Notes: generated by a model from the letters alone, not told the origin. A DNA stretch of 45,063 nucleotides from Angelakisella sp. (GCA_020024555.1 JAHHTQ010000014.1:1-45063), one strand, 5' to 3'; positions 24,582-33,465 are shown, counted from the stretch's first letter. Translations and numbers: made by a program.

Positions 24582-25760
24582 TTATATTTCTTTTTTTATC
24601 TCTCCTGCTTTTGATAAAGCAAGTTTTGTTATAGCAGGCCCGATAAGTTCATATATCAGCGTTGCGCACAGAACAACCGCGCGTATGGTATCGCCATATT
24701 GTGGCATCATTTTTGCGGCAACCAGTGACAGACCTATTGCAACACCTGCCTGTGGAATAAGAGTAAAGCCTATGTATTTTTTTACTGTTGCCGGTGACTT
24801 TGATATTACTGCGCCAAGATATGCGCCTAAAATCTTACCGATAACACGTGATACGATATACAGTATACCGATTAAGCCTATTTGTGGCAATATAGCAAGA
24901 TTTAGCTCAGCGCCCGACAATACGAAAAATGCGACAAAAATCGGTGGAGTAAAGTTATCAACTTGTTTTACAACATCTATTGTTGATGATGATATGTTTA
25001 CAAGCGTTGCGCCGAATGCCATACATAGTAGCAGCGCTGATAAATTTAACATATTTGCAATACCTGTACCGATAAATACAAGAGCCGATATGCCGATTAA
25101 AATATTAGAACCTTTTTTGAAGTATTTGAGAAAAATTTTATATATAAATCCAAGAACAGCGCCTAAAATCAGTGAACCCAGAATTTCAAGTATAGGGGAA
25201 ACAAGAGTCATAATATTTGTGTTGCCATTGGGATTATTAATAGAACTTACAATAGCGGTAGCAATTCCATACAGGATAAGAGCAGCCGCATCATCTATTG
25301 CAACAACGCTCAATAGTGTTTCACAAACAGGACCTTTTGCTTTGTATTGCTTTACAACCATAACAGTTGCCGCCGGCGCGGTTGCCGCCGCAATAGCGCC
25401 AAGTAGCAGTGACAGTGAAAAATCAAAACCAAAGGCAAGACAGGTAAGCGTAACCAAAACAGTAGCGGCGCTTGCCTCACAAAATGCGATAATAACAGGA
25501 GTTGCGCCAACTTTTTTGAAGTAAGATATCTTAAACTCCGTACCTATATTAAATGCTATAAAACCAAGCGCAATATCGGAAACAAGGCGCATTGGCTCCA
25601 AAAGTTCCTGTGGGATAATTCCAAGGCAGTATGGCCCTATTATAAGACCTGCTATTAGATATCCCGTAACGTTTGGAAGTTTTATAAATTTAACAAATCT
25701 ACCAAACAAAATACCTGATAAAAGTATAATACCCAAAGTCAAAATTACAGGTAAATTCAT
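24582..25760 (-). CDS. CPA2-family Na+(K+)/H+ antiporter
   Basis: A 392-residue, roughly 12-helix cation/proton antiporter of the Na+/H+ exchanger (KefB/NapA-like) fold. Landmarks are the N-terminal PNVTGYLIAGLIIGP, DIALGFIAFNIGTEF, and the centre AIAAATAPAATVMVVKQYKAKGP followed by VVAIDDAAALI, whose Asp-Asp pair is the cation site. It lacks the C-terminal TrkA domain of KefB/C. Its start lies 2 bp after the stop of the PII-like gene, so the two are made together and the PII-like protein is a likely cytoplasmic regulator (inference). GGAGATG precedes the ATG. Confidence 0.92.
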   Translation of the reverse strand: MNLPVILTLGIILLSGILFGRFVKFIKLPNVTGYLIAGLIIGPYCLGIIPQELLEPMRLVSDIALGFIAFNIGTEFKISYFKKVGATPVIIAFCEASAATVLVTLTCLAFGFDFSLSLLLGAIAAATAPAATVMVVKQYKAKGPVCETLLSVVAIDDAAALILYGIATAIVSSINNPNGNTNIMTLVSPILEILGSLILGAVLGFIYKIFLKYFKKGSNILIGISALVFIGTGIANMLNLSALLLCMAFGATLVNISSSTIDVVKQVDNFTPPIFVAFFVLSGAELNLAILPQIGLIGILYIVSRVIGKILGAYLGAVISKSPATVKKYIGFTLIPQAGVAIGLSLVAAKMMPQYGDTIRAVVLCATLIYELIGPAITKLALSKAGEIKKEI

Positions 25761-25762
25761 AA

Positions 25763-26104
25763 CTATTTTACATCTCCTATTCCTTCTACATCATCGACAG
25801 GCAATGTAAACATAATTGCTGTATTTGGTTTTGATAAATCACCCAAAATATCACGAACAGTCTGTTTTGCAATTTGTGTTTGTTCTTCTGACAATACCAT
25901 AAAAATAGTCTTGTTATCATCGGTATCACTGTCAATTAAATATCGAAGCGAACCGAACAGAGGAAAGTCCTCGTTTTCTGTAAGTAGTCTTACCATTCCT
26001 TTGCTGTCAATAACAGTAGCGCCTTTTAAACCTCGCGCAGTCATTGTTTCGAGCAAAGCCTCCAACATTTCTACTTTGTTTAATACAATAAACAAAAGCT
26101 TCAT
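25763..26104 (-). CDS. PII-like signalling protein, small, without a canonical T-loop
   Basis: 113 residues with the PII (GlnB-type) ferredoxin-like fold: MKLLFIVLNKVEMLEALLETM, RGLKGATVIDSKG and PNTAIMFTLPVDDVEGI align with the two beta-alpha-beta units. The segment where PII has its long T-loop with the uridylylated Tyr is short and acidic (TENEDFPLF ... DSDTDDN), so classical AmtB/GlnB signalling is unlikely. ATG at 26104 is chosen as start; an in-frame GTG at 26116 would overlap the AGAAG ribosome site. It directly precedes the CPA2 antiporter in the same transcript. Nucleotide binding is expected from the fold but not shown. Confidence 0.8.
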   Translation of the reverse strand: MKLLFIVLNKVEMLEALLETMTARGLKGATVIDSKGMVRLLTENEDFPLFGSLRYLIDSDTDDNKTIFMVLSEEQTQIAKQTVRDILGDLSKPNTAIMFTLPVDDVEGIGDVK

Positions 26105-26171
26105 AAAAAAACACACTTCTTTCTTTTTTTACTAGGGCATTTCTTTGTTTTCAAAAAGCCCTTAATATATT

Positions 26172-26210
26172 AAGAGGGGTATTCGCCGTTTTTTAGCAAA
26201 TATCCCTCTT
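26172..26210. other. Stem-loop after the coiled-coil gene, probable terminator
   Basis: AAGAGGGGTATT / AATATCCCTCTT pair at 11 of 12 positions; a weaker AGGGC / GCCCT pair lies at about 26144-26168. Neither has a clean U-run. Its position between two minus-strand units suggests termination of the rsmD-coaD unit. Confidence 0.5.
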
Positions 26211-26225
26211 TATAACAAATTACTA

Positions 26226-26774
26226 TTATTTCATCGTTTCGAATTTTTTTCGTTGAGAACGTACTTCTTCCAATGCGTAGGCAAGTGAGGATTCCATTGA
26301 ACTTAAAGTAGTATTTGCATATTTATATACATCAGAATACAGCTTTTCTGTCTCCATTTTGGCGCTTTCTAGCTGTTTAGCTGAATTTTCGGCAGTAACA
26401 TTTCTTATATTTTGAGCTTTTTGTTGAGCATCGGCTATTATCTTTGCGGCTTCTTGCTCAGCGGCATTTATTTTTTCTTGGCACATCATTGTTGTTTGTT
26501 TCATAATTGTACTGTTATTAACCAGTAGTTCAGCTCTTTTTTGCGCTGTTGTTACTATTTGGTCAGCTTTTAAATTCGCAGCTGTCAATGTTTTTTCTCT
26601 CTCGTTTAAAACTTTTTTGGCATCGTCAATAACAGTGGGCAACTGCTCCTTTATATCATAAATTACTTCAATAATTGCCTCTTTGTTTTTTAGTTTGAAA
26701 AAAGAACTTTCATCAATTAATTTTTCCAAAGTATTTAAAGAATTATTTATATCAATTATTTTTTTATCAGCCAT
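26226..26774 (-). CDS. Coiled-coil protein downstream of coaD, function unknown
   Basis: 182 residues, mostly one long alpha helix rich in Ala, Glu, Lys and Gln (about 55-180), with heptad-like spacing and the repeated AAEQEAAKIIADAQQKAQNI style seen in DivIVA tails and ATP-synthase b/E subunits. The N-terminal 50 residues are a separate small region. Such proteins are often labelled V-type ATPase subunit-like by similarity of composition, but no ATP synthase genes are here. It follows coaD by 39 bp. A scaffold or cell-envelope role is possible; none is shown. Confidence 0.75.
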   Translation of the reverse strand: MADKKIIDINNSLNTLEKLIDESSFFKLKNKEAIIEVIYDIKEQLPTVIDDAKKVLNEREKTLTAANLKADQIVTTAQKRAELLVNNSTIMKQTTMMCQEKINAAEQEAAKIIADAQQKAQNIRNVTAENSAKQLESAKMETEKLYSDVYKYANTTLSSMESSLAYALEEVRSQRKKFETMK

Positions 26775-26813
26775 TTATTTTCCTTTCTGTTAAACATAAA
26801 GAATAAAATTAAA

Positions 26814-27308
26814 TTAATTGTGATTAACAAACTTTTTATTTATTGTATCAAGTATGCAGTGTGGGACAAAATCGCTGATATCCCCACCGAAACTTCCTAT
26901 TTGTCTTACTATACTGGAACTTAAATACATATTTTCATTTGCCGGAGTAAAAAACAGAGTTTCAAAGTCATTGTACAGATGTCTATTGGTAAGCGCCATT
27001 TGAAATTCGTATTCAAAATCGGAAACAGCCCGTAAGCCTTTAACAACTGCGCTTACATTATTGTTTTTTATATAATCCACAAGCAGTCCATCAAAACTTT
27101 CAACTTTTACATTGGTAAGATTTGTTTCTTGTGCAATAACGGTATTTATCATTTCGCATCGTTCTTCAATAGTAAAGTTCCCCGTCTTTGAAATATTGTT
27201 TGCAACCAGTACAATTACATTGTCAAAAAGTTTTGCCGCGCGTTTAATAATATCCAAATGTCCGTTTGTTATAGGGTCAAAGCTTCCCGGACAGACAACA
27301 GTTTTCAT
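26814..27308 (-). CDS. coaD: Phosphopantetheine adenylyltransferase CoaD
   Basis: The fourth step of coenzyme A synthesis: joins 4'-phosphopantetheine and ATP to dephospho-CoA. The nucleotidyl-transferase motif PGSFDPITNGHLDII (T/HxGH), VVKGLRAVSDFEYEFQMA and YLSSSIVRQI are all present. 164 residues is standard. The start codon overlaps the rsmD stop by one base (TAATG), so translation is coupled. Confidence 0.97.
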   Translation of the reverse strand: MKTVVCPGSFDPITNGHLDIIKRAAKLFDNVIVLVANNISKTGNFTIEERCEMINTVIAQETNLTNVKVESFDGLLVDYIKNNNVSAVVKGLRAVSDFEYEFQMALTNRHLYNDFETLFFTPANENMYLSSSIVRQIGSFGGDISDFVPHCILDTINKKFVNHN

Positions 27309-27853
27309 TATTCTTCCTCCATTTTTCGATAGAGTGTTAATTTAATTTTACCATATTTGCGAACTTTTGATATAGTAAATTCCCCGACATTTTCAGGTAA
27401 ATCTTCGGTATTTGCTGTTTCGCATACAATTACGCCGTGTTCTTTCATCTTTTGCACCAATATCGGCAAAGTCTCTTGTATCAGTCCTTGTTCATAAGGT
27501 GGGTCGAGCAGAGCAATATCATATCTGTCTCGGCAATTCTTTAAAAAAGCAACCGAGTCCATAACCGCAACGCTGCCCTGTTTTTCGAGTTTCAGATTTA
27601 TTAAGTTTTCACGTGTGACAGCCGCAGAAAATTTCGATGAATCAATGAAAGTAACTTTTTCGGCTCCTCGGCTTATTGCTTCTATACCAAGTTGACCTGA
27701 CCCACAAAATAAATCCAAAACATTTGCGCTGTCAAGTTCAAACTGTATCATACTAAACATAGCTTCTTTAACCATATCAGTAGTAGGGCGAACTTCCCGA
27801 CCTTCCAGTGTTAATAATTTACGTCCTTTATGGGTACCGGTTATAACTCTCAT
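27308..27853 (-). CDS. rsmD: 16S rRNA (guanine966-N2)-methyltransferase RsmD
   Basis: Methylates G966 of 16S rRNA during small-subunit assembly. The N-terminal MRVITGTHKGRKL and RPTTDMVKEAMFS are typical. The SAM-binding motif LDLFCGSGQLGIEAISRGA and the catalytic ALLDPPYEQG (the family's [N/D]PPY) follow. First gene of rsmD-coaD-coiled-coil, a gene order common in Firmicutes. A plausible promoter (TTGTAT, 16 bp, TATAAT on the minus strand) lies in the AT-rich gap just upstream. GGAGG is 6 bases before the ATG. Confidence 0.95.
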   Translation of the reverse strand: MRVITGTHKGRKLLTLEGREVRPTTDMVKEAMFSMIQFELDSANVLDLFCGSGQLGIEAISRGAEKVTFIDSSKFSAAVTRENLINLKLEKQGSVAVMDSVAFLKNCRDRYDIALLDPPYEQGLIQETLPILVQKMKEHGVIVCETANTEDLPENVGEFTISKVRKYGKIKLTLYRKMEEE

Positions 27854-27990
27854 TAATTTCCTCCAAGTATATAATCAATGTAAACATTATATTTATTTTT
27901 AATATATATACAATGATAAAATATATCGTTTGATATGTCAACTGTTTTAGCTGTAAATTTTTGAATAAATAATTATTGAAATATAAGAAG

Positions 27991-28039
27991 ATATGAAACA
28001 CTGTACAAGTAATATTTATAATTGCGCAGTGTTTCATAT
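27991..28039. terminator. Terminator after the MATE gene
   Basis: A perfect 13-bp stem, ATATGAAACACTG / CAGTGTTTCATAT, with a 23-nt loop, 5 bp past the MATE stop. T-rich tracts on both sides are weak. The loop begins TACAAGTAATA, also found in the hairpin at 29477-29528 on the other side of the gene. Confidence 0.65.
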
Positions 28040-28044
28040 AAATT

Positions 28045-29388
28045 TTATTGAACGGCTATATAAAAATTATTTTTTGATAATTTTTTGTAGAAGTAAAATG
28101 ACAGGAGCATTCCTATTATCCAGCTAAACGGCCACGATAACCATATACCTGTGCTTTTGAATATAAGAGAAAGTACTTTTGACAGAATAACCCGCAGTGA
28201 TAAGTCAACAAATGTCGCAATCATAAATTCTTTCATTTTGCCACAGCCACGCAAAACGCCGTCTGTTATAAGTTTTATTGAAATCAAACAGTAGAAAGGC
28301 GATATTATTCTGAAAAATTCAACACCCGATTTTATTGCATCTGTGCTTTCAGATGTTATGAACAGCGATACTAAGAATTGTGGGAAAATAAAGTACAGTA
28401 TAGAAACAATAACAGCGATTACTTCTATTATAATGAAGCCAGCCTTATAACCTTCTTTAATTCGCTGAGGCTGATTTGCTCCCATATTTTGTGATGTAAA
28501 GTTTGATATGGCATTACCGAGAGTGGTAAATGATGTAATTACAAAATTATTTAGTTTTATTGCCGCAGTATATCCTGCCATAACAGGTATACCAAAGCTG
28601 TTTACAGTTCCTTGAATTATAATATTTCCTACTGATATAAAGCATTGTTGCAGTGTGCTTGGAATAGCAATTACAAGTATTTGTTTTAATATACGGAAAG
28701 AGAATATCGGGACTTTGCCGACCCCATGCTCGATTTTTATTAATCTTTTCAGTAAAACCACCAGTGAAAGAGCGCAACTTATACTTTGACAGATAAACGT
28801 TGCCCAAGCAAGTCCCGCTATACCCATATCAAGCGCTGTTACAAAGTAGATATTCATAAATATATTGACTACCGATGATATGGAAAGAAAGATGAACGGT
28901 GTAACAGAGTCACCCATAGCGGCAAAGATACCTGTCGTTATATTATATAGAAATAGAAAAATCAAGCCCAAAGTATATATATTTATATAAACCATAGTAT
29001 CATTGAAGATATTTTCGGGGGTGTTTATTAATCGCAACAACATAGGCGAACAAAGATATCCGAATATCATAAGAATAAGGCAAACAGCTATACTCATCAG
29101 AAATGATGTCGATATTGCCGTCTTTAAGTCTTTGAAGTTTTTGCTACCGAAAAATCTTGCTGTAATAACCGATGCGCCTATATTACAGCCAAAAGCAAAC
29201 GAAAGATATATAAGCGTTACTTCATAAGAATTACCGACTGCCGCCAGTGCGTTTTCCCCCAAAAATCTGCCTGCCACAAAACTATCTGCAATATTATATA
29301 ATTGCTGAAAAATTACGCTCGCAAACAGTGGTAATGAGTATTTTAAAAGTACCTTTCCTGTGTTGCCTTGTGTTAAATCCAATGTCAT
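28045..29388 (-). CDS. MATE-family multidrug/metabolite exporter
   Basis: A 447-residue, 12-helix exporter with two MatE repeats, starting MTLDLTQGNTGKVLLKYSLPLFASVIFQQLYNIADSFVAG, the usual beginning of the Firmicute NorM/DinF-related group. The repeat is seen again around SFRILKQILVIAIPSTLQQCFISVGN. The ATG at 29388 is chosen because AAGGAAG lies 8 bases upstream; 34 further in-frame codons exist before it but have no ribosome site and do not look like MATE sequence. It exports organic cations or drugs in exchange for Na+ or H+; the true substrate is unknown. Single gene bounded by hairpins on both sides. Confidence 0.94.
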   Translation of the reverse strand: MTLDLTQGNTGKVLLKYSLPLFASVIFQQLYNIADSFVAGRFLGENALAAVGNSYEVTLIYLSFAFGCNIGASVITARFFGSKNFKDLKTAISTSFLMSIAVCLILMIFGYLCSPMLLRLINTPENIFNDTMVYINIYTLGLIFLFLYNITTGIFAAMGDSVTPFIFLSISSVVNIFMNIYFVTALDMGIAGLAWATFICQSISCALSLVVLLKRLIKIEHGVGKVPIFSFRILKQILVIAIPSTLQQCFISVGNIIIQGTVNSFGIPVMAGYTAAIKLNNFVITSFTTLGNAISNFTSQNMGANQPQRIKEGYKAGFIIIEVIAVIVSILYFIFPQFLVSLFITSESTDAIKSGVEFFRIISPFYCLISIKLITDGVLRGCGKMKEFMIATFVDLSLRVILSKVLSLIFKSTGIWLSWPFSWIIGMLLSFYFYKKLSKNNFYIAVQ

Positions 29389-29476
29389 TTGCCACACTTC
29401 CTTTATTGTGTTAAAAAATTTTATTTGTTGGGATTTAATATCCTCATTAATACCGTTTAAGATTATAGCACTAAAA

Positions 29477-29528
29477 AACAGTGTATACAAGTAATACTTT
29501 TAAACATATATTACCTGCATACACTGTT
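29477..29528 (-). terminator. Terminator of nfnB
   Basis: The outer stem AACAGTGTAT / ATACACTGTT plus an inner GTAATA / TATTAC stem is followed on the minus strand by a U-run (A-tract 29473-29478). It lies 17 bp past the nfnB stop. Confidence 0.8.
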
Positions 29529-29544
29529 AAAATTTAGTTATATT

Positions 29545-30939
29545 TTATTTTGATTTTGATTTAATGTATTCATCAATAGCTTTTGCCGCGTGTTTACCTG
29601 CTCCCATTGCAAGAATAACTGTTGCGGCGCCTGTCACGGCATCACCGCCTGCGTACACACCTTCACGTGTTGTCAAACCGTCATCGCCGTTTGTTATGAT
29701 ACAACCATGCTTGTTTGTATCAAGTCCGGGTGTTGTTGAACGAATTAGTGGATTTGGACTTGTTCCTATTGACATTATCATCGTATCAACATCAAGAACA
29801 AACTCACTGTCAGGTTTAACTATCGGGCGACGGCGACCGCTTTCGTCAGGTTCGCCAAGTGTCATTTCAACACACTTCATACCGATAACTTCACCATTGT
29901 CGTTGCCAAGTACTTCAACAGGATTTGTAAGGGTTTTGAAGATAATGCCTTCTTCTTCCGCATGCTCTATTTCTTCCTTACGGGCTGGGAGTTCTTCCAT
30001 ACCACGACGGTATACTATGTAAACATTTTCCGCGCCCATACGTTTTGCGCTGCGGGCTGCGTCCATTGCAACGTTACCGCCACCCACAACAGCAACGTTT
30101 TTGCTCTTACGGATAGGAGTTTTGCTGTCAGGAAGATATGCTTTCATCAGATTTATACGTGTTAGGTATTCGTTGGCGCTGTATACACCTTTTAGGCTTT
30201 CACCGGGAATATTCATAAAGCGGGGAAGACCTGCGCCACTACCGATATATATAGCCTCGTTGCCCATTTCAAACAGTTCGTCTATTGTCAGAACCTGTCC
30301 GATTACCATATTTGTTTCAATATCGACACCGAGAGCTTTCAGACCTTCGATTTCTGTTTGTACAATATTTTTTGGCAGACGGAATTCGGGAATACCGTAC
30401 ATTAATACACCGCCTGCTACGTGCAACGCTTCGTATACAGTTACTTTGTAACCCATTTTTGCAAGGTCGCCTGCGGCTGTAAGTCCTGTTGGACCTGCGC
30501 CTATAACTGCTACTTTGTGACCGTTTGCTTTTGGTGGAGTTACACTATCTTTATTGTGTTCTCTGTGCCAGTCGGCAACAAATCTTTCAAGTCTTCCGAT
30601 AGCGACCGGTTCGCCTTTTATACCACGTACGCATTTACCTTCACACTGTGTTTCCTGTGGGCAAACACGTCCGCAAACTGCCGGTAGAGCTGTGCTTTGG
30701 CTAAGTATTTCATAAGCTCCGTCCATATCGCCTTCGGCAATACGTCCTATAAATGAAGGGATATCTATTGCAACAGGACATGATGATTGACATGGTTTTT
30801 TTGGACAGCCAAGGCATCTTTTAGCTTCTTCTACTGCCATTTCGTATGTGTAACCAAGAGCAACCTCATCAAAGTTTTTGTTTCGTACAAACGGTTCTTG
30901 TACAGGCATTGGGCATTTTGTTAATGTCATATTTGGCAT
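29545..30939 (-). CDS. nfnB: NfnB, NADPH-binding subunit of NADH-dependent ferredoxin:NADP+ oxidoreductase
   Basis: With NfnA this makes the electron-bifurcating transhydrogenase that couples NADPH to NADH and reduced ferredoxin. The N-terminal domain binds two 4Fe-4S clusters through CLGCPKKPCQSSC (42-54) and CGRVCPQETQCEGKC (89-103). An FAD-binding VIGAGPTGLTAAG (about 145-157) and an NADPH-binding VVGGGNVAMDAARSAKRMG follow. Because the protein is related to the glutamate synthase small subunit, it is often labelled GltA; the adjacent nfnA and the absence of a large glutamate synthase subunit favour NfnB. 464 residues. It starts 1 bp after nfnA, with GGAGG in place. Confidence 0.92.
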   Translation of the reverse strand: MPNMTLTKCPMPVQEPFVRNKNFDEVALGYTYEMAVEEAKRCLGCPKKPCQSSCPVAIDIPSFIGRIAEGDMDGAYEILSQSTALPAVCGRVCPQETQCEGKCVRGIKGEPVAIGRLERFVADWHREHNKDSVTPPKANGHKVAVIGAGPTGLTAAGDLAKMGYKVTVYEALHVAGGVLMYGIPEFRLPKNIVQTEIEGLKALGVDIETNMVIGQVLTIDELFEMGNEAIYIGSGAGLPRFMNIPGESLKGVYSANEYLTRINLMKAYLPDSKTPIRKSKNVAVVGGGNVAMDAARSAKRMGAENVYIVYRRGMEELPARKEEIEHAEEEGIIFKTLTNPVEVLGNDNGEVIGMKCVEMTLGEPDESGRRRPIVKPDSEFVLDVDTMIMSIGTSPNPLIRSTTPGLDTNKHGCIITNGDDGLTTREGVYAGGDAVTGAATVILAMGAGKHAAKAIDEYIKSKSK

Positions 30940-30940
30940 A

Positions 30941-31783
30941 TTACTCTACCTCCTTTTTTAGTAGGTTGCAGTTTTCTTCACGTTTATGGGATTCGAAATC
31001 CTTGTACATAGAAGAACGAAGCATAGCCTCATCAAAGTCAACCAGATGACCGTCAAAATCCGGACCGTCAACGCAGGCAAACTTTGTTTCACCGTTAACT
31101 GTCAAGCGACAACCGCCACACATACCTGTTCCGTCAATCATTATTGGGTTCATACTTACGGTTGTTTTTATGTTGTATTTTTTTGTAACTTGACAGACAA
31201 ATTTCATCATAACAAGAGGACCGATAGCGATTACTTCATCGTACTCATTGCCTTCGTTTATAAGTTTTTCAAGCGCTGCTGTAACGAGTCCTTTTTCGCC
31301 ATAGCTACCGTCATCTGTCATCATTACCATTTTGTCGCTTACTGCTTTAAATTCATCTTCAAGTATAACAAGGTCTTTGTTTCTAAATCCTGCCACTGTG
31401 TGAACTTCACAGCCCAGCTCATGAAGTCTTTTTGCAGTTGGATATGCAATCGCACAACCAACACCGCCACCGACAACCGCTACTTTTTTAAGGTTTTCAA
31501 GTTTGCTGGGTTTTCCAAGAGGGCCGACAAAGTCTGCGACACTGTCACCTGCGCACAGTGTGTCAAGCTCCATTGTTGAGCCACCGACAATTTGATATAT
31601 AATTGTTACTGTGCCGTTTTCTCTGTCATAGTCGGCAATAGTAAGAGGTATTCTTTCTGAGTCATCTTTTGCTCTGACAATAATAAATTGACCTGCCTGC
31701 GCTTTTTTTGCAATTAGTGGGGCATCTATTATCATTTTGGAAACAGTTGGATTCAAAGATACTTTTTCTAAAATTTTATACAC
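30941..31783 (-). CDS. nfnA: NfnA, FAD/2Fe-2S/NADH subunit of NADH-dependent ferredoxin:NADP+ oxidoreductase
   Basis: A 280-residue ferredoxin-NADP reductase-type subunit: FAD domain with ERIPLTIADYD, NAD domain with AVVGGGVGCAIAYP, and a C-terminal 2Fe-2S site MCGGCRL...FAC with Cys222, Cys225 and Cys237. Only three Cys are present; in characterised NfnA an Asp supplies the fourth ligand, and the Asp in IDGTGMC fits. The start is set at the second GTG (31783), 10 bases after GGAG, giving MYKILEK, the usual family N-terminus; the first GTG (31792) abuts the ribosome site. It follows the iron alcohol dehydrogenase gene after a terminator. Confidence 0.92.
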   Translation of the reverse strand: MYKILEKVSLNPTVSKMIIDAPLIAKKAQAGQFIIVRAKDDSERIPLTIADYDRENGTVTIIYQIVGGSTMELDTLCAGDSVADFVGPLGKPSKLENLKKVAVVGGGVGCAIAYPTAKRLHELGCEVHTVAGFRNKDLVILEDEFKAVSDKMVMMTDDGSYGEKGLVTAALEKLINEGNEYDEVIAIGPLVMMKFVCQVTKKYNIKTTVSMNPIMIDGTGMCGGCRLTVNGETKFACVDGPDFDGHLVDFDEAMLRSSMYKDFESHKREENCNLLKKEVE

Positions 31784-31866
31784 GTTTTTCACTCTCCGTT
31801 ATATTATTTTTTTATAAATTTTAAATGAATACTTAAAACTTAATAAATATCCATATATTCAAGAAA

Positions 31867-31895
31867 ACAGTGACGATAGAGCGCATCGCCACTGT
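31867..31895. terminator. Bidirectional-looking terminator between the alcohol dehydrogenase and nfnA
   Basis: ACAGTGACGAT / ATCGCCACTGT (one mismatch) with a short GC loop. The minus side reads TTTTCTTG; the plus side reads ATACTTTTTT. It ends the alcohol dehydrogenase transcript 28 bp past its stop. Confidence 0.75.
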
Positions 31896-31922
31896 ATACT
31901 TTTTTAACAAAATATATTAATA

Positions 31923-33113
31923 TCAGAAATTAATTTCTTCATCGTAGTAAACAGCTTTTAGAAGTTTTTCCATTTCTTCCTGTGAAGGTTGACGTGGGTT
32001 AGAACCTGTACATGCGTCACTGATAGCAAGAGCTGCTACATCTGACAGTTTTGACATAAATTCCTGTTCGTCTATTATACCACCCTCATAATATTTTATG
32101 CAAGTAGGAATTTCAAGTTTTTCGTTCATTGAGCGAAGTTCAGCGATAAGAGCATCAACAAGTTCTGTTGTTGTTTCGCCTTTCAGACCGATAAAGCGGG
32201 CGATATCTGCATATCTTTCTGCCGCAACTTCGTTTTTGCTGTTGTATTTAATAACTTTTGGTAGGTACATAGCATTTGCGCAACCATGTACAATGTGTCC
32301 GCCTGTGTAAGCCGCGCCTGTTTTGTGCGCCATAGAGTGAACTATACCAAGCAGAGCGTTTGAGAAAGCCATACCTGCAAGACATTGCGCATTGTGCATA
32401 CGGTCACGGGCGTCCATATCACCGTTAAATGACGGAATTAAAAATTCGTGAATCATCTTGATAGCGTGTAAAGCAAGCGGATCTGTATAGTCACAGTTAA
32501 GCGTTGACACATAAGCCTCTACTGCGTGAGTCATAGCGTCCATACCTGTGTGAGCAGTCAGCTTTTTAGGCATTTTTTCTGCTAAATCCGGATCAACTAT
32601 TGCAATGTCAGGTGTAATATTAAAGTCAGCCAAAGGATATTTAATACCTTTCGCATAGTCTGTAATTACTGAGAAAGCGGTAACTTCTGTTGCTGTGCCA
32701 GATGTAGAAGGAATAGCGCAGAATTTTGCTTTTGTACGTAGTGTCGGGAAGTTGAACGGTATGCACAAATCTTCAAAAGTAACTTCCGGATATTCATAGA
32801 ATGCCCACATAGCTTTTGCCGCATCTATCGGAGAACCACCGCCCATTGCAACGATCCAATCAGGGTTAAATTTACGCATTGCTTCTGCGCCCTTCATAAC
32901 TGTCTCTACACTTGGATCAGGCTCAACACCTTCAAATAGTTCAACTTCCATACCGGCAGCTTTTAGATTGTCAACTACTCTATCCAAAAAGCCGAAACGT
33001 TTCATTGAACCGCCGCCAACTACAACAATGGCTCTTTTGCCTGCTAGATTTTTTAATTCATCTATACTTCCTTTGCCATGATACAAGTCTCTTGGTAATG
33101 TAAAACGTCCCAT
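31923..33113 (-). CDS. Iron-containing alcohol dehydrogenase (group III)
   Basis: A 396-residue Fe-dependent alcohol dehydrogenase related to the AdhE C-terminal half and to butanol/1,3-propanediol dehydrogenases. NAD(P)-binding AMGGGSPIDAAKAMW, STSGTATEVTAFSVITD, the metal ligands in TGMDAMTHAVEAY (Asp and His), GIVHSMAHKTG and GGHIVHGCANA are all present. A few extra residues separate the last two His compared with FucO-type enzymes. It reduces aldehydes to alcohols; whether ethanol or longer alcohols cannot be read. GGAGG lies before the ATG. Its upstream region holds a long dyad at 33205-33243. Confidence 0.95.
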   Translation of the reverse strand: MGRFTLPRDLYHGKGSIDELKNLAGKRAIVVVGGGSMKRFGFLDRVVDNLKAAGMEVELFEGVEPDPSVETVMKGAEAMRKFNPDWIVAMGGGSPIDAAKAMWAFYEYPEVTFEDLCIPFNFPTLRTKAKFCAIPSTSGTATEVTAFSVITDYAKGIKYPLADFNITPDIAIVDPDLAEKMPKKLTAHTGMDAMTHAVEAYVSTLNCDYTDPLALHAIKMIHEFLIPSFNGDMDARDRMHNAQCLAGMAFSNALLGIVHSMAHKTGAAYTGGHIVHGCANAMYLPKVIKYNSKNEVAAERYADIARFIGLKGETTTELVDALIAELRSMNEKLEIPTCIKYYEGGIIDEQEFMSKLSDVAALAISDACTGSNPRQPSQEEMEKLLKAVYYDEEINF

Positions 33114-33204
33114 AATAAGTTACCTCCAAATAATGAAAAAATTTTATAAAACTAAAATATGTAAGATTATATAATAAATATATTTTTGCTAACTAAATAT
33201 TACT

Positions 33205-33243
33205 TGTACATATTTAATAAAAAAATACACACAAATATGTACA
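33205..33243. promoter_or_regulatory. 11-bp dyad upstream of the iron alcohol dehydrogenase
   Basis: TGTACATATTT and AAATATGTACA are perfect inverted arms with a 17-nt A-rich centre, about 90 bp ahead of the start codon. No U-run follows on either strand, so it looks like an operator rather than a terminator. The remainder of the 352-bp gap 33114-33465 is AT-rich without other structure I could define. Confidence 0.45.
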
Positions 33244-33465
33244 TTTTAAAACATAAATATACTTATCGTTATAATATTAACATAGTTGTATCTATTTGTA
33301 TAATATGAATTATTGATATGGATATAACAAAATGTATATAGCAAAATGACGATATAAAAATAAGCATATATTAAGACTAATTTTAATTTTGGTTTATAAA
33401 GTTTTTGTAGTTATTTAGATATAATACACAAATAAATATTATATGTTTACAGACAGTTATTATAA

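Noticed and set aside
24685..25524. A 279-codon plus-strand open frame opposite the CPA2 antiporter
   Set aside because: The antiporter on the minus strand has family motifs, and this frame is its mirror with no motif of its own.
30986..31579. A 197-codon plus-strand open frame opposite nfnA
   Set aside because: It is antisense to a clearly coding gene and has the odd composition of a shadow frame (many Cys, Phe and His).
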